DNA from: Shewanella saliphila
GTDB taxonomy: Bacteria > Pseudomonadota > Gammaproteobacteria > Enterobacterales > Shewanellaceae
Direction: 5' to 3'
DNA length: 51,417 nucleotides
Assembly (NCBI RefSeq): GCF_014648295.1
Contig: NZ_BMQV01000036.1
Span: forward strand, 1 to 51,417
Shown: in pieces, positions 27,634-36,778 of the stretch
Position numbering within the stretch: the first letter of the stretch is position 1
Layout of the letters: every line of letters begins with the position of its first letter
Position numbers and translations under genes: made by a program
The notes under the pieces: generated by a model
Seen by the model: the letters and a program-made list of their open reading frames with translations, nothing else
Told to the model about the DNA's origin: nothing
Database searches by the model: none

Positions 27634-28938
27634 ATGAAGTTTCCTGGTCAACGTAAGTCAAAACACTATTTTCCTGTAAACAGCCGTGATCCTTTATTGG
27701 CCCAACTGACACAGCAACCGCAACCATTTTCTACCTATGTGTGTGGTATCGATCAAACCCTCGTGGACATTGAAGCAAAAGTTGAAGACGAATTGTTTGC
27801 ACGTTATGGGTTACCAAAAGGTAACTCAACCTTGATTAATGATGAACAAGCGCATGATTTATACCATGAGCTTAAATCTAAACAGATGATTAGCGATGAG
27901 TTTGCCGGTGGGACCATTGGCAACACAGTACACAACTATTCTATTTTAGCCGACGACCGTTCTGTATTGTTTGGTGTCATGAGCCAAAATATTATGGTTG
28001 GCAGCTACGCATATCGTTATTTATGCAACACCTCATCAAAAGTAGACTTAAATTACTTACAGCCTGTTGATGGCCCTATTGGTCGCTGTTTTACCTTGAT
28101 TTCTGATTGTGGTGAACGCACTTTTGCCATTAGCAAAGGTTCTATGGACAAATTGACCCCAGAATATATCGACAAAGACGTTATTCAGGGGAGCTCAGCG
28201 TTGGTGTTAACCGCTTATTTAATGCGCGCCAGCGAAGGCGATGGCATTACCGATGCTGCAATGACGGCGATTGAGTATGCTAAACAAGCGGACGTGCCAG
28301 TGGTATTAACCTTAGGGACGCGTTTTTTAATTCAAGAAGATCCAAGCTGGTGGCAAAACTTTATTAATGACCATGTGACGATTTTGGCCATGAATGAAGA
28401 TGAAGGAGAGGCGTTAACAGGCTTTAAAGACCCTCTATTGGCCAGTGAAGCGGCACTTGAATGGTGTGACATGGTATTAACTACCGCCGGTGCGATTGGC
28501 TTATATACCGCCGGTTATGCAGAAGACAGTGCCAAACGCGAAACCAGCCATATGCTATTGCCGGGTGCTATTCCTGAGTTTAACCGCTATGAGTTTTCGC
28601 GACCTATGCTTAAAGAAGATTGTGAGACACCAATAAAAGTGTATGCGCATATCTCACCGTACATGGGCGGGCCTGAGCTTATTCGCAACACCAATGGCGC
28701 GGGTGATGGTGCATTGTCGGCATTGTTACACGACTTATCAGCCAATACATTCCACAAAGCCAATGTACCAGGCTCAAGTAAGCATAAACGTGATGGGTTA
28801 TGTTACTCATCGTTTTCGCAAGTGTGTAAGTATGCAAACCGCGTAGCATATGAGGTGCTAGCCCAGCACAGTCCACGATTATCTCGCGGATTACCAGAGC
28901 GTGAAGACAGCCTAGAAGAGTCATACTGGGAACGTTAA
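27634..28938 (+). CDS. gsk: Inosine-guanosine kinase
   Basis: A 434-residue purine nucleoside kinase matching E. coli Gsk throughout: MKFPGQRKSKHYFPVNSRDPLL, GIDQTLVDIEAKVEDE, FAGGTIGNTVHNYSILADDRSVLFG, YRYLCNTSSKVDLNYLQ, the PfkB-family active site TNGAGDGALSALLHD, and HSPRLSRGLPEREDSLEESYW at the end. It phosphorylates inosine and guanosine for salvage. hemH, which lies between adk and gsk in E. coli, is missing. The leader contains a 12-base palindrome TTCAACGTTGAA (27552-27563) that could be an operator, although it is not a full PurR box. A strong terminator follows. Confidence 0.97.
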   Translation: MKFPGQRKSKHYFPVNSRDPLLAQLTQQPQPFSTYVCGIDQTLVDIEAKVEDELFARYGLPKGNSTLINDEQAHDLYHELKSKQMISDEFAGGTIGNTVHNYSILADDRSVLFGVMSQNIMVGSYAYRYLCNTSSKVDLNYLQPVDGPIGRCFTLISDCGERTFAISKGSMDKLTPEYIDKDVIQGSSALVLTAYLMRASEGDGITDAAMTAIEYAKQADVPVVLTLGTRFLIQEDPSWWQNFINDHVTILAMNEDEGEALTGFKDPLLASEAALEWCDMVLTTAGAIGLYTAGYAEDSAKRETSHMLLPGAIPEFNRYEFSRPMLKEDCETPIKVYAHISPYMGGPELIRNTNGAGDGALSALLHDLSANTFHKANVPGSSKHKRDGLCYSSFSQVCKYANRVAYEVLAQHSPRLSRGLPEREDSLEESYWER

Positions 28939-28951
28939 TTCAGCCTAATGT

Positions 28952-28991
28952 AAAAAAAAACGATAATGATGAATCATTATCGTTTTTTTTT
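28952..28991. terminator. Rho-independent terminator of gsk
   Basis: An A-run plus CGATAATGAT pairs with ATCATTATCG plus a T-run; a perfect symmetrical stem with nine A and nine T residues at the ends. Confidence 0.95.
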
Positions 28992-29072
28992 GGTAGGATT
29001 TTAATAGAATAGCTTCAGCTCAGGGTAAACCTAATTAGCCCTCCCAAATTTATAAGCCATCAGGAGCGTCAC

Positions 29073-29903
29073 GTGAAAGGACAAATCTTAAGAGAGATGC
29101 ATGTACTTAAGGCTATTGAGCCTGAGTTTGAAATTCAGCGCCGTGTGGCATTTATTAAAGCGAAACTAAAAGAATCACATAGCCGTTGTGTGGTGTTAGG
29201 TATTAGTGGCGGTGTTGACTCTTCATTAGCTGGGCGCTTATGCCAATTAGCTGTCGATGGACTTAACCAAGAGCAGAGCGAAATCTCGTATCAATTTATT
29301 GCAGTTCGTTTGCCATATCAAGTACAAAGAGATGAAGATGAAGCCCAATTGTCGTGTCAGTTTATTCAACCTTCCCGGCAAGTTACCGTGAATATTGCCG
29401 ACGGTGTGCTTGGGGTTCATCACGCAACCTTAGCCGGTTTAGTTGAAGCCAATATTGAGCTGCCAGATGAAAACAAACTCGATTTTGTTAAAGGTAACGT
29501 TAAAGCCAGAATGCGAATGATCGCGCAGTATAATATTGCAGGTGTGTTAGGTGGCTTAGTCGTTGGCACCGATCACAGCGCAGAAAACATAACAGGCTTT
29601 TATACTAAATTTGGTGATGGTGCGTGTGATTTAGCGCCATTGTTTGGTTTAAATAAACGTCAAGTACGTAAACTGGCGGCCTTTTTAGGTGCACCTGATT
29701 TATTAGTCAATAAAGCGCCAACCGCTGATTTAGAAGACAACAAACCGCAGTTAGCCGATGAGGTCGCACTCGGGTTAACCTATGATCAAATTGATGACTT
29801 TTTAGAAGGCAAAGACGTGCCTCAAACGGTTGAAGACAAATTGGTTGGCATTTACAAGCGCACTCAACATAAGCGTCAGCCTATCCCAACCATTTACGAT
29901 TAG
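29073..29903 (+). CDS. nadE: NH3-dependent NAD+ synthetase
   Basis: A 276-residue ligase that amidates deamido-NAD with ammonia. PP-loop [84 protein letters not shown] and [21 protein letters not shown] all match the NadE family of enteric type. There is no glutaminase domain. The GTG start at 29073 follows CAGGAG; an in-frame ATG at 29097 would also leave all motifs intact. The 3' end overlaps the convergent gene by four bases. Confidence 0.96.
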   Translation: MKGQILREMHVLKAIEPEFEIQRRVAFIKAKLKESHSRCVVLGISGGVDSSLAGRLCQLAVDGLNQEQSEISYQFIAVRLPYQVQRDEDEAQLSCQFIQPSRQVTVNIADGVLGVHHATLAGLVEANIELPDENKLDFVKGNVKARMRMIAQYNIAGVLGGLVVGTDHSAENITGFYTKFGDGACDLAPLFGLNKRQVRKLAAFLGAPDLLVNKAPTADLEDNKPQLADEVALGLTYDQIDDFLEGKDVPQTVEDKLVGIYKRTQHKRQPIPTIYD

Positions 29904-30457
29904 TTCAGGGATAAATCTTCGCTAGCAATAAGCAGCCTGGTTGTTTCAATGAGGGCATTGGCATATTGTCGATAATCTAAATACGGCGTCAGTAAACATG
30001 TTTGCTGGCGCTGTATTTTATTATTGGGGTCAACTGTTTGCGCATGTTCAATGGTGTGTAAACCAAGTCGTTGTTGGGTTTCTTTACCGCAGACAATGTG
30101 CCAGCACTTTGGGTTGAATAACGGCTCCGTAGCATGGCTTAATTGGTCTGGAATAATCTGTATTTGGCAGCTTAATCGGTGCGCAAATGATTGTGGCGAT
30201 ACATCTTGAAGCAGACTCTGTCTGATTGGCTTCCAGGCAGCACCATGGTTTGCGCTAAGGTCTGAGTGTCGGCAACAAATTTTAGCCATAATAGTGACAA
30301 TTTTACGCCAATGATTACCATTTAATGCAATGATATCAGTGATGGCATTGGCTTGATTATGATGCCAGTGAGGCGGCAATACTGGTGGGGTAGGTAAGTA
30401 GAAAATCACCTCTGCTGTACTGGGCCCTAAGGTTAATATGGTTGGCTGTGATGGCAT
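29900..30457 (-). CDS. Conserved hypothetical protein, possibly DUF6942
   Basis: A 185-residue cytoplasmic-looking protein with no signal peptide. Features include [23 protein letters not shown] and [15 protein letters not shown]. Proteins of this kind stand next to nadE in several marine gammaproteobacteria; I think of DUF6942 but cannot confirm it. The start is supported by AGGAATGAC before the minus-strand ATG at 30457. It is convergent with nadE (4-base overlap) and divergent from the hydrolase gene, and its function is unknown. Confidence 0.75.
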   Translation of the reverse strand: MPSQPTILTLGPSTAEVIFYLPTPPVLPPHWHHNQANAITDIIALNGNHWRKIVTIMAKICCRHSDLSANHGAAWKPIRQSLLQDVSPQSFAHRLSCQIQIIPDQLSHATEPLFNPKCWHIVCGKETQQRLGLHTIEHAQTVDPNNKIQRQQTCLLTPYLDYRQYANALIETTRLLIASEDLSLN

Positions 30458-30537
30458 GTCATTCCTGTACGACTATATTGAAAATAGTCATTGTTAAAAA
30501 AAAATGAGTTTACGATAATCATTGATTAAGGCAAAAA

Positions 30538-31989
30538 ATGCGTGCGATTGTCATAGGTTCTACAAAACACCTGCTGTTTGCCAGCTTTTATGCCGCAATC
30601 GGGATTGTTGTGGCTATTTTGATCACCGCAGTATGGCTATTAAATGATCGGCCTAATTTATTTTTGTGGCACACCACTCATCTTACTTCAGAATATCATC
30701 AACAGTCAGGCCTAGCCGATTTTAGTCAATATCTTAAATTAGAAGAAAAACTGTTTGCTGAGGTTGATCGAAAAATTTATCAACAATATCAGCCTCGTTT
30801 ATCATCACCTTTAAACCGTTATGAACGCCACAGTATGTCCGATCCTGCATTATGGCAGCAAAACTGGAATCGGTCTTTCGAATGGCCCAACCCGGATGCC
30901 GAGTTTGGTTTATTATTGCTTCATGGTATGTCTGACTCGCTTTATTCACTGTCACATATTGCTGAGCACTATCAACATCAAGCACACATTGTCGGTTTAC
31001 GATTACCGGGTCATGGCACGATACCGTCAGGGCTTACCGATATTGCCTGGCCCGATTTGGCCGGCGCAGTTGCGCTGGCAACCGAGCATTTATCGCAAAC
31101 CTTAGCGGGCAAACCTGTGTATGTTGTGGGGTTTTCAACCGGTGCGGCATTAGCGTTAAATCACGAGTTAGAAAATATCAGTCTACACAAACCCACCGCT
31201 TTTTCTGGGATGATATTTTTATCGCCTGCGGTAGGGTTAGCGCCCATTGCCGCAGGGGCTTATTGGCAGGCTAAGTTAGGTGGGCTACTTGGGCAAGATA
31301 AGCTGTATTGGAACAGTATTCAGACCGAGTACGATCCATTTAAATATTTGTCTTTTGCGGTGAATGCTGGTGATGTGGTTTATCAACTCACGCAACGTAA
31401 TCGAACATTAATCGAAGATTTGTCTCCTGCGCAGGTGACGTTAATTCCACCAATGCTGACCTTTCAATCAGTGGTTGATAATACCGTGTCATCACTTGCG
31501 GTGGTAAAACAGCTTTATCAGTTGATGCCAGCGTCTCAAGGACACGAATTAGTGTTATTTGATGTCAACCGGATACGCAGTCACAATTATTTGCTTATTC
31601 AAGATCCATTAGCTGAGTTTGCACCTTATTGGCTGACAAATCCGTTACCCTACCGGTTGAGTCTTATTGAAAACAGTCCTCATAATGAGCCACATGTTCG
31701 GGTACGGGAGCTCGGCCATAAATTACCTGCAGAAGAGATTGTCGAGTTGGCATTAACGTGGCCTGCAGAGGTATATTCGTTATCACATGTGGCGTTACCG
31801 TTTCCAATTGAAGATCCATTATATGGACCATTAGCAAATGAAAACAAAGATATTATTCAAATTGGCAGGGGAATATATCAAGGCGAACGGGGTATTTATA
31901 GCATCACGGCTGCCGATATGTTACGCCAAAAATGGAACCCATTTTACCCTTATATGATGAGTCGGATCGATGTATTTACAACACAATGA
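30538..31989 (+). CDS. Membrane-anchored alpha/beta hydrolase
   Basis: A 483-residue protein with one N-terminal transmembrane helix (about residues 12-34) and a large, probably periplasmic, alpha/beta-hydrolase domain. LLLLHGMSDSLYSL fits the oxyanion-hole strand, LRLPGHG is typical, and GFSTG at 198-202 is the nucleophile elbow with Ser200. Acid and histidine residues are not certain; an aspartate near FQSVVDNTVS is a candidate. It resembles lysophospholipase or esterase-type hydrolases, and the substrate is unknown. The RBS AAGG precedes ATG 30538. Confidence 0.85.
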   Translation: MRAIVIGSTKHLLFASFYAAIGIVVAILITAVWLLNDRPNLFLWHTTHLTSEYHQQSGLADFSQYLKLEEKLFAEVDRKIYQQYQPRLSSPLNRYERHSMSDPALWQQNWNRSFEWPNPDAEFGLLLLHGMSDSLYSLSHIAEHYQHQAHIVGLRLPGHGTIPSGLTDIAWPDLAGAVALATEHLSQTLAGKPVYVVGFSTGAALALNHELENISLHKPTAFSGMIFLSPAVGLAPIAAGAYWQAKLGGLLGQDKLYWNSIQTEYDPFKYLSFAVNAGDVVYQLTQRNRTLIEDLSPAQVTLIPPMLTFQSVVDNTVSSLAVVKQLYQLMPASQGHELVLFDVNRIRSHNYLLIQDPLAEFAPYWLTNPLPYRLSLIENSPHNEPHVRVRELGHKLPAEEIVELALTWPAEVYSLSHVALPFPIEDPLYGPLANENKDIIQIGRGIYQGERGIYSITAADMLRQKWNPFYPYMMSRIDVFTTQ

Positions 31990-32035
31990 TGTTGATAATT
32001 GAGCGACTTGCACTCAATAAATACTCGCACAGTCA

Positions 32036-32941
32036 TTATTGGCCTCGCCAGATAATTTGGCCGCTTTCAACGAGATTATAACCTGATAATAGCTGGGCTA
32101 ATTGCGCTGTTTGTGGCTGTTTTAATAGTGTTAATAATGCCTGTAGCTGACGTCTAAAAAAGATACTTTGCGACATAACAAAGTCGAATGACTCGGTAAG
32201 CTTAGGGATAAAGTGTAAGCCGCTTTCTCTGGCTACGGCTTCACAACCAAAGCCTATATCGGCATTGTTGCGGGCAATATAACCGGCCAGTTCTCGTTCT
32301 GAGTTTGCTGTAGCGGTGAACAGTAATTCATCCAAATTAGTATTGTTAGAGGCTAACCAATTGGCCAGATGTTGCTGGCTGCCAGCGCCTTGTTGACGGG
32401 ATACCCAGCGCAGTGGCTGCTTTGGCACATCGATATTGTCGTTAAATAAATCGGCCATTTCTTGCCGAACCATTAACCCTTGATGACGCTCATAACCACT
32501 GACCATTATCCATTGTTGGTGGTTTGGGAAGCTTGTTAATAATGAAAATATACTGTCACGATCGTCATTGATACTCTCCCAGTGAATACTGCAAACATCA
32601 GCATAACCGCGTGACAATAACTCTAAACCTAATGTTGAGCCTGTCGCGCTGTAACTGATGATTTTTTGATGTTCACTTTTGGCCATTAATTGCGCAACCA
32701 ACATTGATAACAAAGGGTCATCACTGCCGGTGATATGCATTCTGTCAGAGAGCATTCCACTATGACAGGAATCCATTAACCAACGGTCTATCAATACTTT
32801 AGGAAATAACCATTTACCCGTTACTTTTGTGGCCGGGAGGATGTGGTGATTTGCCATTGAGTACACTTTCTTTTCATTTAAATCGAGATACTCTGCAACT
32901 TGCTTGGTGTTCAAGTAAATGATGTTTGGTTCAATAGGCAT
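32036..32941 (-). CDS. HTH regulator with periplasmic-binding-protein-like sensor domain
   Basis: A 301-residue protein. Residues 8-55 form an excisionase/MerR-like helix-turn-helix (YLNTKQVAEYLDLNEKKVYSMANHHILPATKVTGKWLFPKVLIDRWL). Residues about 75-300 form a cytoplasmic PBP-like domain (ISYSATGSTLGLELLSRGYADVCSIHW, RWVSRQQGAGSQQHLANWL, NADIGFGCEAVARESGLHFIPK), the PF12727 type seen in ModA/TupA-like sensors. Such proteins sense small oxyanions or other ligands. It is divergent from the NtrC-like gene and next to the TonB/ECF operon, so it probably senses the transported nutrient; this is inference. The start is ATG 32941 on the minus strand. Confidence 0.85.
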   Translation of the reverse strand: MPIEPNIIYLNTKQVAEYLDLNEKKVYSMANHHILPATKVTGKWLFPKVLIDRWLMDSCHSGMLSDRMHITGSDDPLLSMLVAQLMAKSEHQKIISYSATGSTLGLELLSRGYADVCSIHWESINDDRDSIFSLLTSFPNHQQWIMVSGYERHQGLMVRQEMADLFNDNIDVPKQPLRWVSRQQGAGSQQHLANWLASNNTNLDELLFTATANSERELAGYIARNNADIGFGCEAVARESGLHFIPKLTESFDFVMSQSIFFRRQLQALLTLLKQPQTAQLAQLLSGYNLVESGQIIWRGQ

Positions 32942-33146
32942 ATAATTCTCATTAGGACGTTCATGAAACCCAATCTGTGTTTATTGTAAGGTGAGTTTAA
33001 CGCTTTGAAAATCATCTTATTAAAAAACTGAGTCAATAGGGCGAATTTTGATTTTTTACGTTGTGTTTAAAAGTGGTATTAGCGATCATATCACTCAATA
33101 TAACCCGTTTAAGGGAAGGGGATGACTGACGCTAAGGTAGCAAGCT

Positions 33147-34601
33147 ATGAGTGTTGAACAAATACACAGTGTAAAACCCGAACAAGCGGTATTAGTGATA
33201 GAACCCGATCTGTCTAATTGGCAGGCACTATCTTCGCTATTAAAGCACTATTTTGGCCTCGTTGAGCTTGCTCGTAATGTTGAACATGCTTCGGCTCTGT
33301 TTCAACGGTTTAACTTTAATCTGTGTATTATTGAATTAGATGTTGTTGATGAGTTTGAATCCTTGTTCCCGAATGCAAATCAAAGTGTTCACTCAGAGAC
33401 TAAAGCCACTCAATTGAGCGATGCCAATGGTTCATCACCCATTAACGCCACGATAGAATCTGCTTATTTAACCTTTCCTCAGCAATTTATTGTCATTAGC
33501 CAGTCGCTTAAATCTGAAGATATTTTATATGCTATGCGTAAAGGCGCTTGTGATTTTATTGCAAAACCAATCGATACCGCTGAGGTGAATGCAGTTATTT
33601 CTCGCTGGTTAATTCAATACTCATCAGTGGCTAGTACTTCTATTGTAGATACCTTAGCACTTGATACCCAGACAAATAGTCTCAATAGTGCCTTTTCACT
33701 TTTTATTGGTGATAGTGTTGCGATTAAACAAATAAAGAGAACCTTAAACATCATGAGCTCTACTGGTAATGCACTATTACTGGAAGGCGAGATGGGTACC
33801 GGTAAAAAATTGGCCGTGTCTCAATTACAGCAATCATTGTGCTCTCCTAGTCATTTTATGATGATTGATTGTCGCGCCCCGAGTGAACTCGATGCGAAAA
33901 AAATAGACTTGTATTGTGCTAACTGTTCACAAACGACCTGGTTAGTGTTTAATCATATTGCTGAATTGCCCATGAACAAACAAGTTGAGTTGCTTATCAC
34001 ATTAGACTCAATAAAATTAAAAAACTATCAGCATGTTAGGCTAGTCAGTATGAGTACGACGCGATTGTTTTCTCGGGTACAAAGAGGCGAGTTTTTAGTT
34101 GAGCTGTATTATCGTCTTGCTGAGTTTATTGTCGCGTTACCTCCTTTGCGGCAACGCCCTGAAGACATCGTCATGTTGACAAAGTTTTTCATTAATCGCT
34201 ATTTGATGCAGCACAATACCTGTCGTAAAGCATTGTTAAATGATTATTCGAAGTGGGGCGTTTCTGATTTTCAATGCTTAACTGATTATTATTGGCCGGG
34301 AAATATCCAAGAGTTAAAAAATACCATTGAGCAATGTTTTTTACTCAATATTGCGCCTAAGGAATACTTGCAACAATTACCGGCAACCCCCAACCTAATC
34401 GGCGCTAATCAAGTTGATATTCCACACTCTAGCCTCGGACAACATTACCTTCCTATCGACTGGGATTTAAAATGCATTGAGAAGGCGCATATCCTCAGGG
34501 TGATTGAGCATTATGATGGTAATAAAGTACTTGCTGCTGAGCATCTAGGCGTGTCACGTAAAACCGTAGACCGTAAAATGAAAGAGTGGGATCTCGATTA
34601 G
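33147..34601 (+). CDS. Degenerate NtrC-like response regulator (no GAFTGA loop)
   Basis: A 484-residue protein in the NtrC layout. The receiver domain (about 13-155) has glutamate (E63) where the phosphorylated aspartate is expected, with K140 of AKPID conserved and an insert near 78-105. The AAA+ domain (about 190-410) keeps Walker A (GEMGTGKK, 214-221) but lacks the segment with the sigma54-contacting GAFTGA loop; Walker B reads WLVFNHI with both acids gone. WPGNIQELKNTIEQCF is kept. A Fis-type helix-turn-helix (about 447-483, NKVLAAEHLGVSRKTVDRKM) ends it. It likely binds DNA but cannot act as a normal sigma54 activator. It precedes and probably controls the TonB/ECF operon. Confidence 0.88.
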   Translation: MSVEQIHSVKPEQAVLVIEPDLSNWQALSSLLKHYFGLVELARNVEHASALFQRFNFNLCIIELDVVDEFESLFPNANQSVHSETKATQLSDANGSSPINATIESAYLTFPQQFIVISQSLKSEDILYAMRKGACDFIAKPIDTAEVNAVISRWLIQYSSVASTSIVDTLALDTQTNSLNSAFSLFIGDSVAIKQIKRTLNIMSSTGNALLLEGEMGTGKKLAVSQLQQSLCSPSHFMMIDCRAPSELDAKKIDLYCANCSQTTWLVFNHIAELPMNKQVELLITLDSIKLKNYQHVRLVSMSTTRLFSRVQRGEFLVELYYRLAEFIVALPPLRQRPEDIVMLTKFFINRYLMQHNTCRKALLNDYSKWGVSDFQCLTDYYWPGNIQELKNTIEQCFLLNIAPKEYLQQLPATPNLIGANQVDIPHSSLGQHYLPIDWDLKCIEKAHILRVIEHYDGNKVLAAEHLGVSRKTVDRKMKEWDLD

Positions 34602-34648
34602 TTGTAAATTTTTTACCGTAAATTCGATGACAGCGTTAGTTTTACTTT

Positions 34649-34663
34649 TGGACAAATTGTCCA
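34649..34663. promoter_or_regulatory. Candidate operator palindrome upstream of TonB/ECF operon
   Basis: TGGACAAATTGTCCA is a perfect inverted repeat (7-base arms around one A), 145 bases before the receptor start. A second symmetrical element, GTAAATTTTTTAC, lies just upstream near 34604-34616. Either could bind one of the two adjacent regulators. Confidence 0.5.
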
Positions 34664-34807
34664 TTTCTGTTTTTTTTGTTTCCTTTTAAGTGATTTTTGT
34701 TGCCTCAGTTGTAGTTTTTGTTAATCAAGCTTGAGCTTAATTGAGGCCATCGGCAAGAATACTCACACTAACTATTGGACCTTCAGAAAACAGGAAGATG
34801 TTGCCCC

Positions 34808-36775
34808 GTGAATCAAATTAACCTTTCGTGCACACCCTTACGTGTTTCCCTTTTATCGATTGCGATCTTCGCTAGCTTTAACGCTATGGCTGATGATATT
34901 GAACGGGATCCTCTATTAAACATTCAAGAGGTTATTGTTGTAAAAGGCCAAAGCGCATCTGCAGTGGAATCATCAATGACTCACTGGAGTCTATCAAGAG
35001 CCGACATTGAAGCTTCAGGTGCACAAAGCCTAGATAAAGTGTTGAAAACCGTTCCTGGTATTTATGTCCGAGTCGGTGGCCAAGGTACACCAAGGGTCGA
35101 TATTCGCGGCTTTAAATCCAGACATGTTATTTATTTAATCAATGGCGTACCAGCGAATAGCGCTGAAGATGGCCAATTTGATCCTAGTGTGGTTCCTACC
35201 GCATTAATCGAGTCTATTGAAGTGTCTGTTGGGCCGTCGTCGGTACTCTATGGCCCAGGCGGGGCGGGTGGTGTTATTAATATCATTACTCGTGAAGGCG
35301 ACATGGAAGCCAATGTTTCAGGTAATCTCGAGTTTTCTGAAAATGACACCATGAATGGCAGCTTAAACCTTGCTGGCAGCAGTAGTAACTGGCAAGGGTT
35401 TATGAGTTATAACCATCAAGAAACGGATGGTTTTCCAATGTCGTCAGATTATGAAGACACTGATGATCAAAGTGGAGATACTCGTTTAAATGCGGATAAA
35501 ACCTTAGATAATGTATACGCACAAGGCAGTTACTTTGCGTCAGATGAGACAACGTTAACCGGAAACATTAGCTACAATTCAGCAGAATGGGGTAAGCCGA
35601 GCGCTGATGGAACGGGCACAAATAAAGTTAAATATGAACGCATTGATGATTTTGACAGTCTAGTCGTGCAGTTAGGTGTAGCACATAAATTTTCACCATC
35701 GCTGGTATTTCGTGGTTACGTTTATCATAACGAAAGCAATACGTTAGATGTCACCTATAAGAAAAGTGATTATGAGGATATTAAATCGAGCGAAGACAGT
35801 ACCTCAACGGTTCAAGGTGCCAACCTGCAATTGGTTAAAGATTTGTTTGATTATGGCATTTTTACCACCTCGCTTATTAGCGAACAGCAAGGTTGGGAAT
35901 CAACCAGTACCACTTCGGGTTCTGATACAAGTGATCTGTTTGATGAGCAAGCCTGGTTGCATACCTTAGCGGCAGAGTATCAGTATCAGAGTGATGATCT
36001 TTATGGCATCACCTTAGGTTTAGCGGCTCATAATCATGAGCAAGACCAAGGCAATGATGATAATTACTCGGGACAATTATCGGGTTACTGGAACGTTGCA
36101 GATAACAGTAAAGTACACGCCGGTGTTGCACGTAAAGTACGTTTTCCTTTATTAACTAACCTATATTCTCAATCTTCAGGCAATGAAGACTTGAAGCCTG
36201 AAGAGTCGGCACATTTTGAATTAGGCCTTAAACAGGGCTTAGGTTACCAAACCGAATTCGATGTGACTGGTTTCTATACTGAAGCAGATGATTATATTGC
36301 CAAAGATGACGACAGTATTTATCAAAACTTAGGTGACTATAAGTTTAAAGGTGTCGATTTATCAATTAAAAATCAATACTTCGATAATTTAATGTTGACG
36401 GTTTCTTATAGCTATTTGGACTCTGAAGCGTCAGATGATGACGATATGACAGAGCTTGAGTACCGACCAAAACATCAATATCGATTCCAGGGCCAATATC
36501 AATTTGATATCGGACTGACAGTGAATCTCGATATTGAGCACATTGCAGATCAAGTCTTCTATACCAGTGAGGAAATCAGCGGGACCACAGTGTCGGTGCA
36601 AAATGATGTAGACAATTATACCTTAATCGATCTAGGTCTTTCACAGCCGATTATGGGCGATAACTTAGAAGCTTATATCAGAGCGACTAACTTATTAGAT
36701 GAAAATTATTATCAGAGTGAAGCTCTGCCGCAAGCCGGACGACAAGTGTTTGTTGGTATTAACTGGCAGCTTTAA
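34808..36775 (+). CDS. TonB-dependent receptor of the ECF transport operon
   Basis: A 655-residue TonB-dependent receptor of the compact, vitamin/siderophore size class. The signal peptide ends at NAMA before DDIERD. EVIVVKG is the TonB-box region, the plug carries VDIRGFKSRHVIYLINGVPANS and IEVSVGPSSVLYGPGGAGGVINIITREGD, and the barrel ends VFVGINWQL after AYIRATNLLDENYYQSEALPQAGRQ, a layout like BtuB/FepA-type receptors. The start is GTG 34808 with AGGAAG ten bases upstream; the in-frame TTG at 34775 gives an unlikely N-terminus. It ends three bases before the ECF ATPase, so the receptor and inner-membrane transporter are co-expressed. Confidence 0.93.
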   Translation: MNQINLSCTPLRVSLLSIAIFASFNAMADDIERDPLLNIQEVIVVKGQSASAVESSMTHWSLSRADIEASGAQSLDKVLKTVPGIYVRVGGQGTPRVDIRGFKSRHVIYLINGVPANSAEDGQFDPSVVPTALIESIEVSVGPSSVLYGPGGAGGVINIITREGDMEANVSGNLEFSENDTMNGSLNLAGSSSNWQGFMSYNHQETDGFPMSSDYEDTDDQSGDTRLNADKTLDNVYAQGSYFASDETTLTGNISYNSAEWGKPSADGTGTNKVKYERIDDFDSLVVQLGVAHKFSPSLVFRGYVYHNESNTLDVTYKKSDYEDIKSSEDSTSTVQGANLQLVKDLFDYGIFTTSLISEQQGWESTSTTSGSDTSDLFDEQAWLHTLAAEYQYQSDDLYGITLGLAAHNHEQDQGNDDNYSGQLSGYWNVADNSKVHAGVARKVRFPLLTNLYSQSSGNEDLKPEESAHFELGLKQGLGYQTEFDVTGFYTEADDYIAKDDDSIYQNLGDYKFKGVDLSIKNQYFDNLMLTVSYSYLDSEASDDDDMTELEYRPKHQYRFQGQYQFDIGLTVNLDIEHIADQVFYTSEEISGTTVSVQNDVDNYTLIDLGLSQPIMGDNLEAYIRATNLLDENYYQSEALPQAGRQVFVGINWQL

Positions 36776-36778
36776 TTC

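Noticed and set aside
34798..34821. Seven-codon upstream frame overlapping the start of the third receptor
   Set aside because: Its ATG directly touches AGGAAG with no spacing, so it is unlikely to be translated; AGGAAG fits the GTG at 34808.
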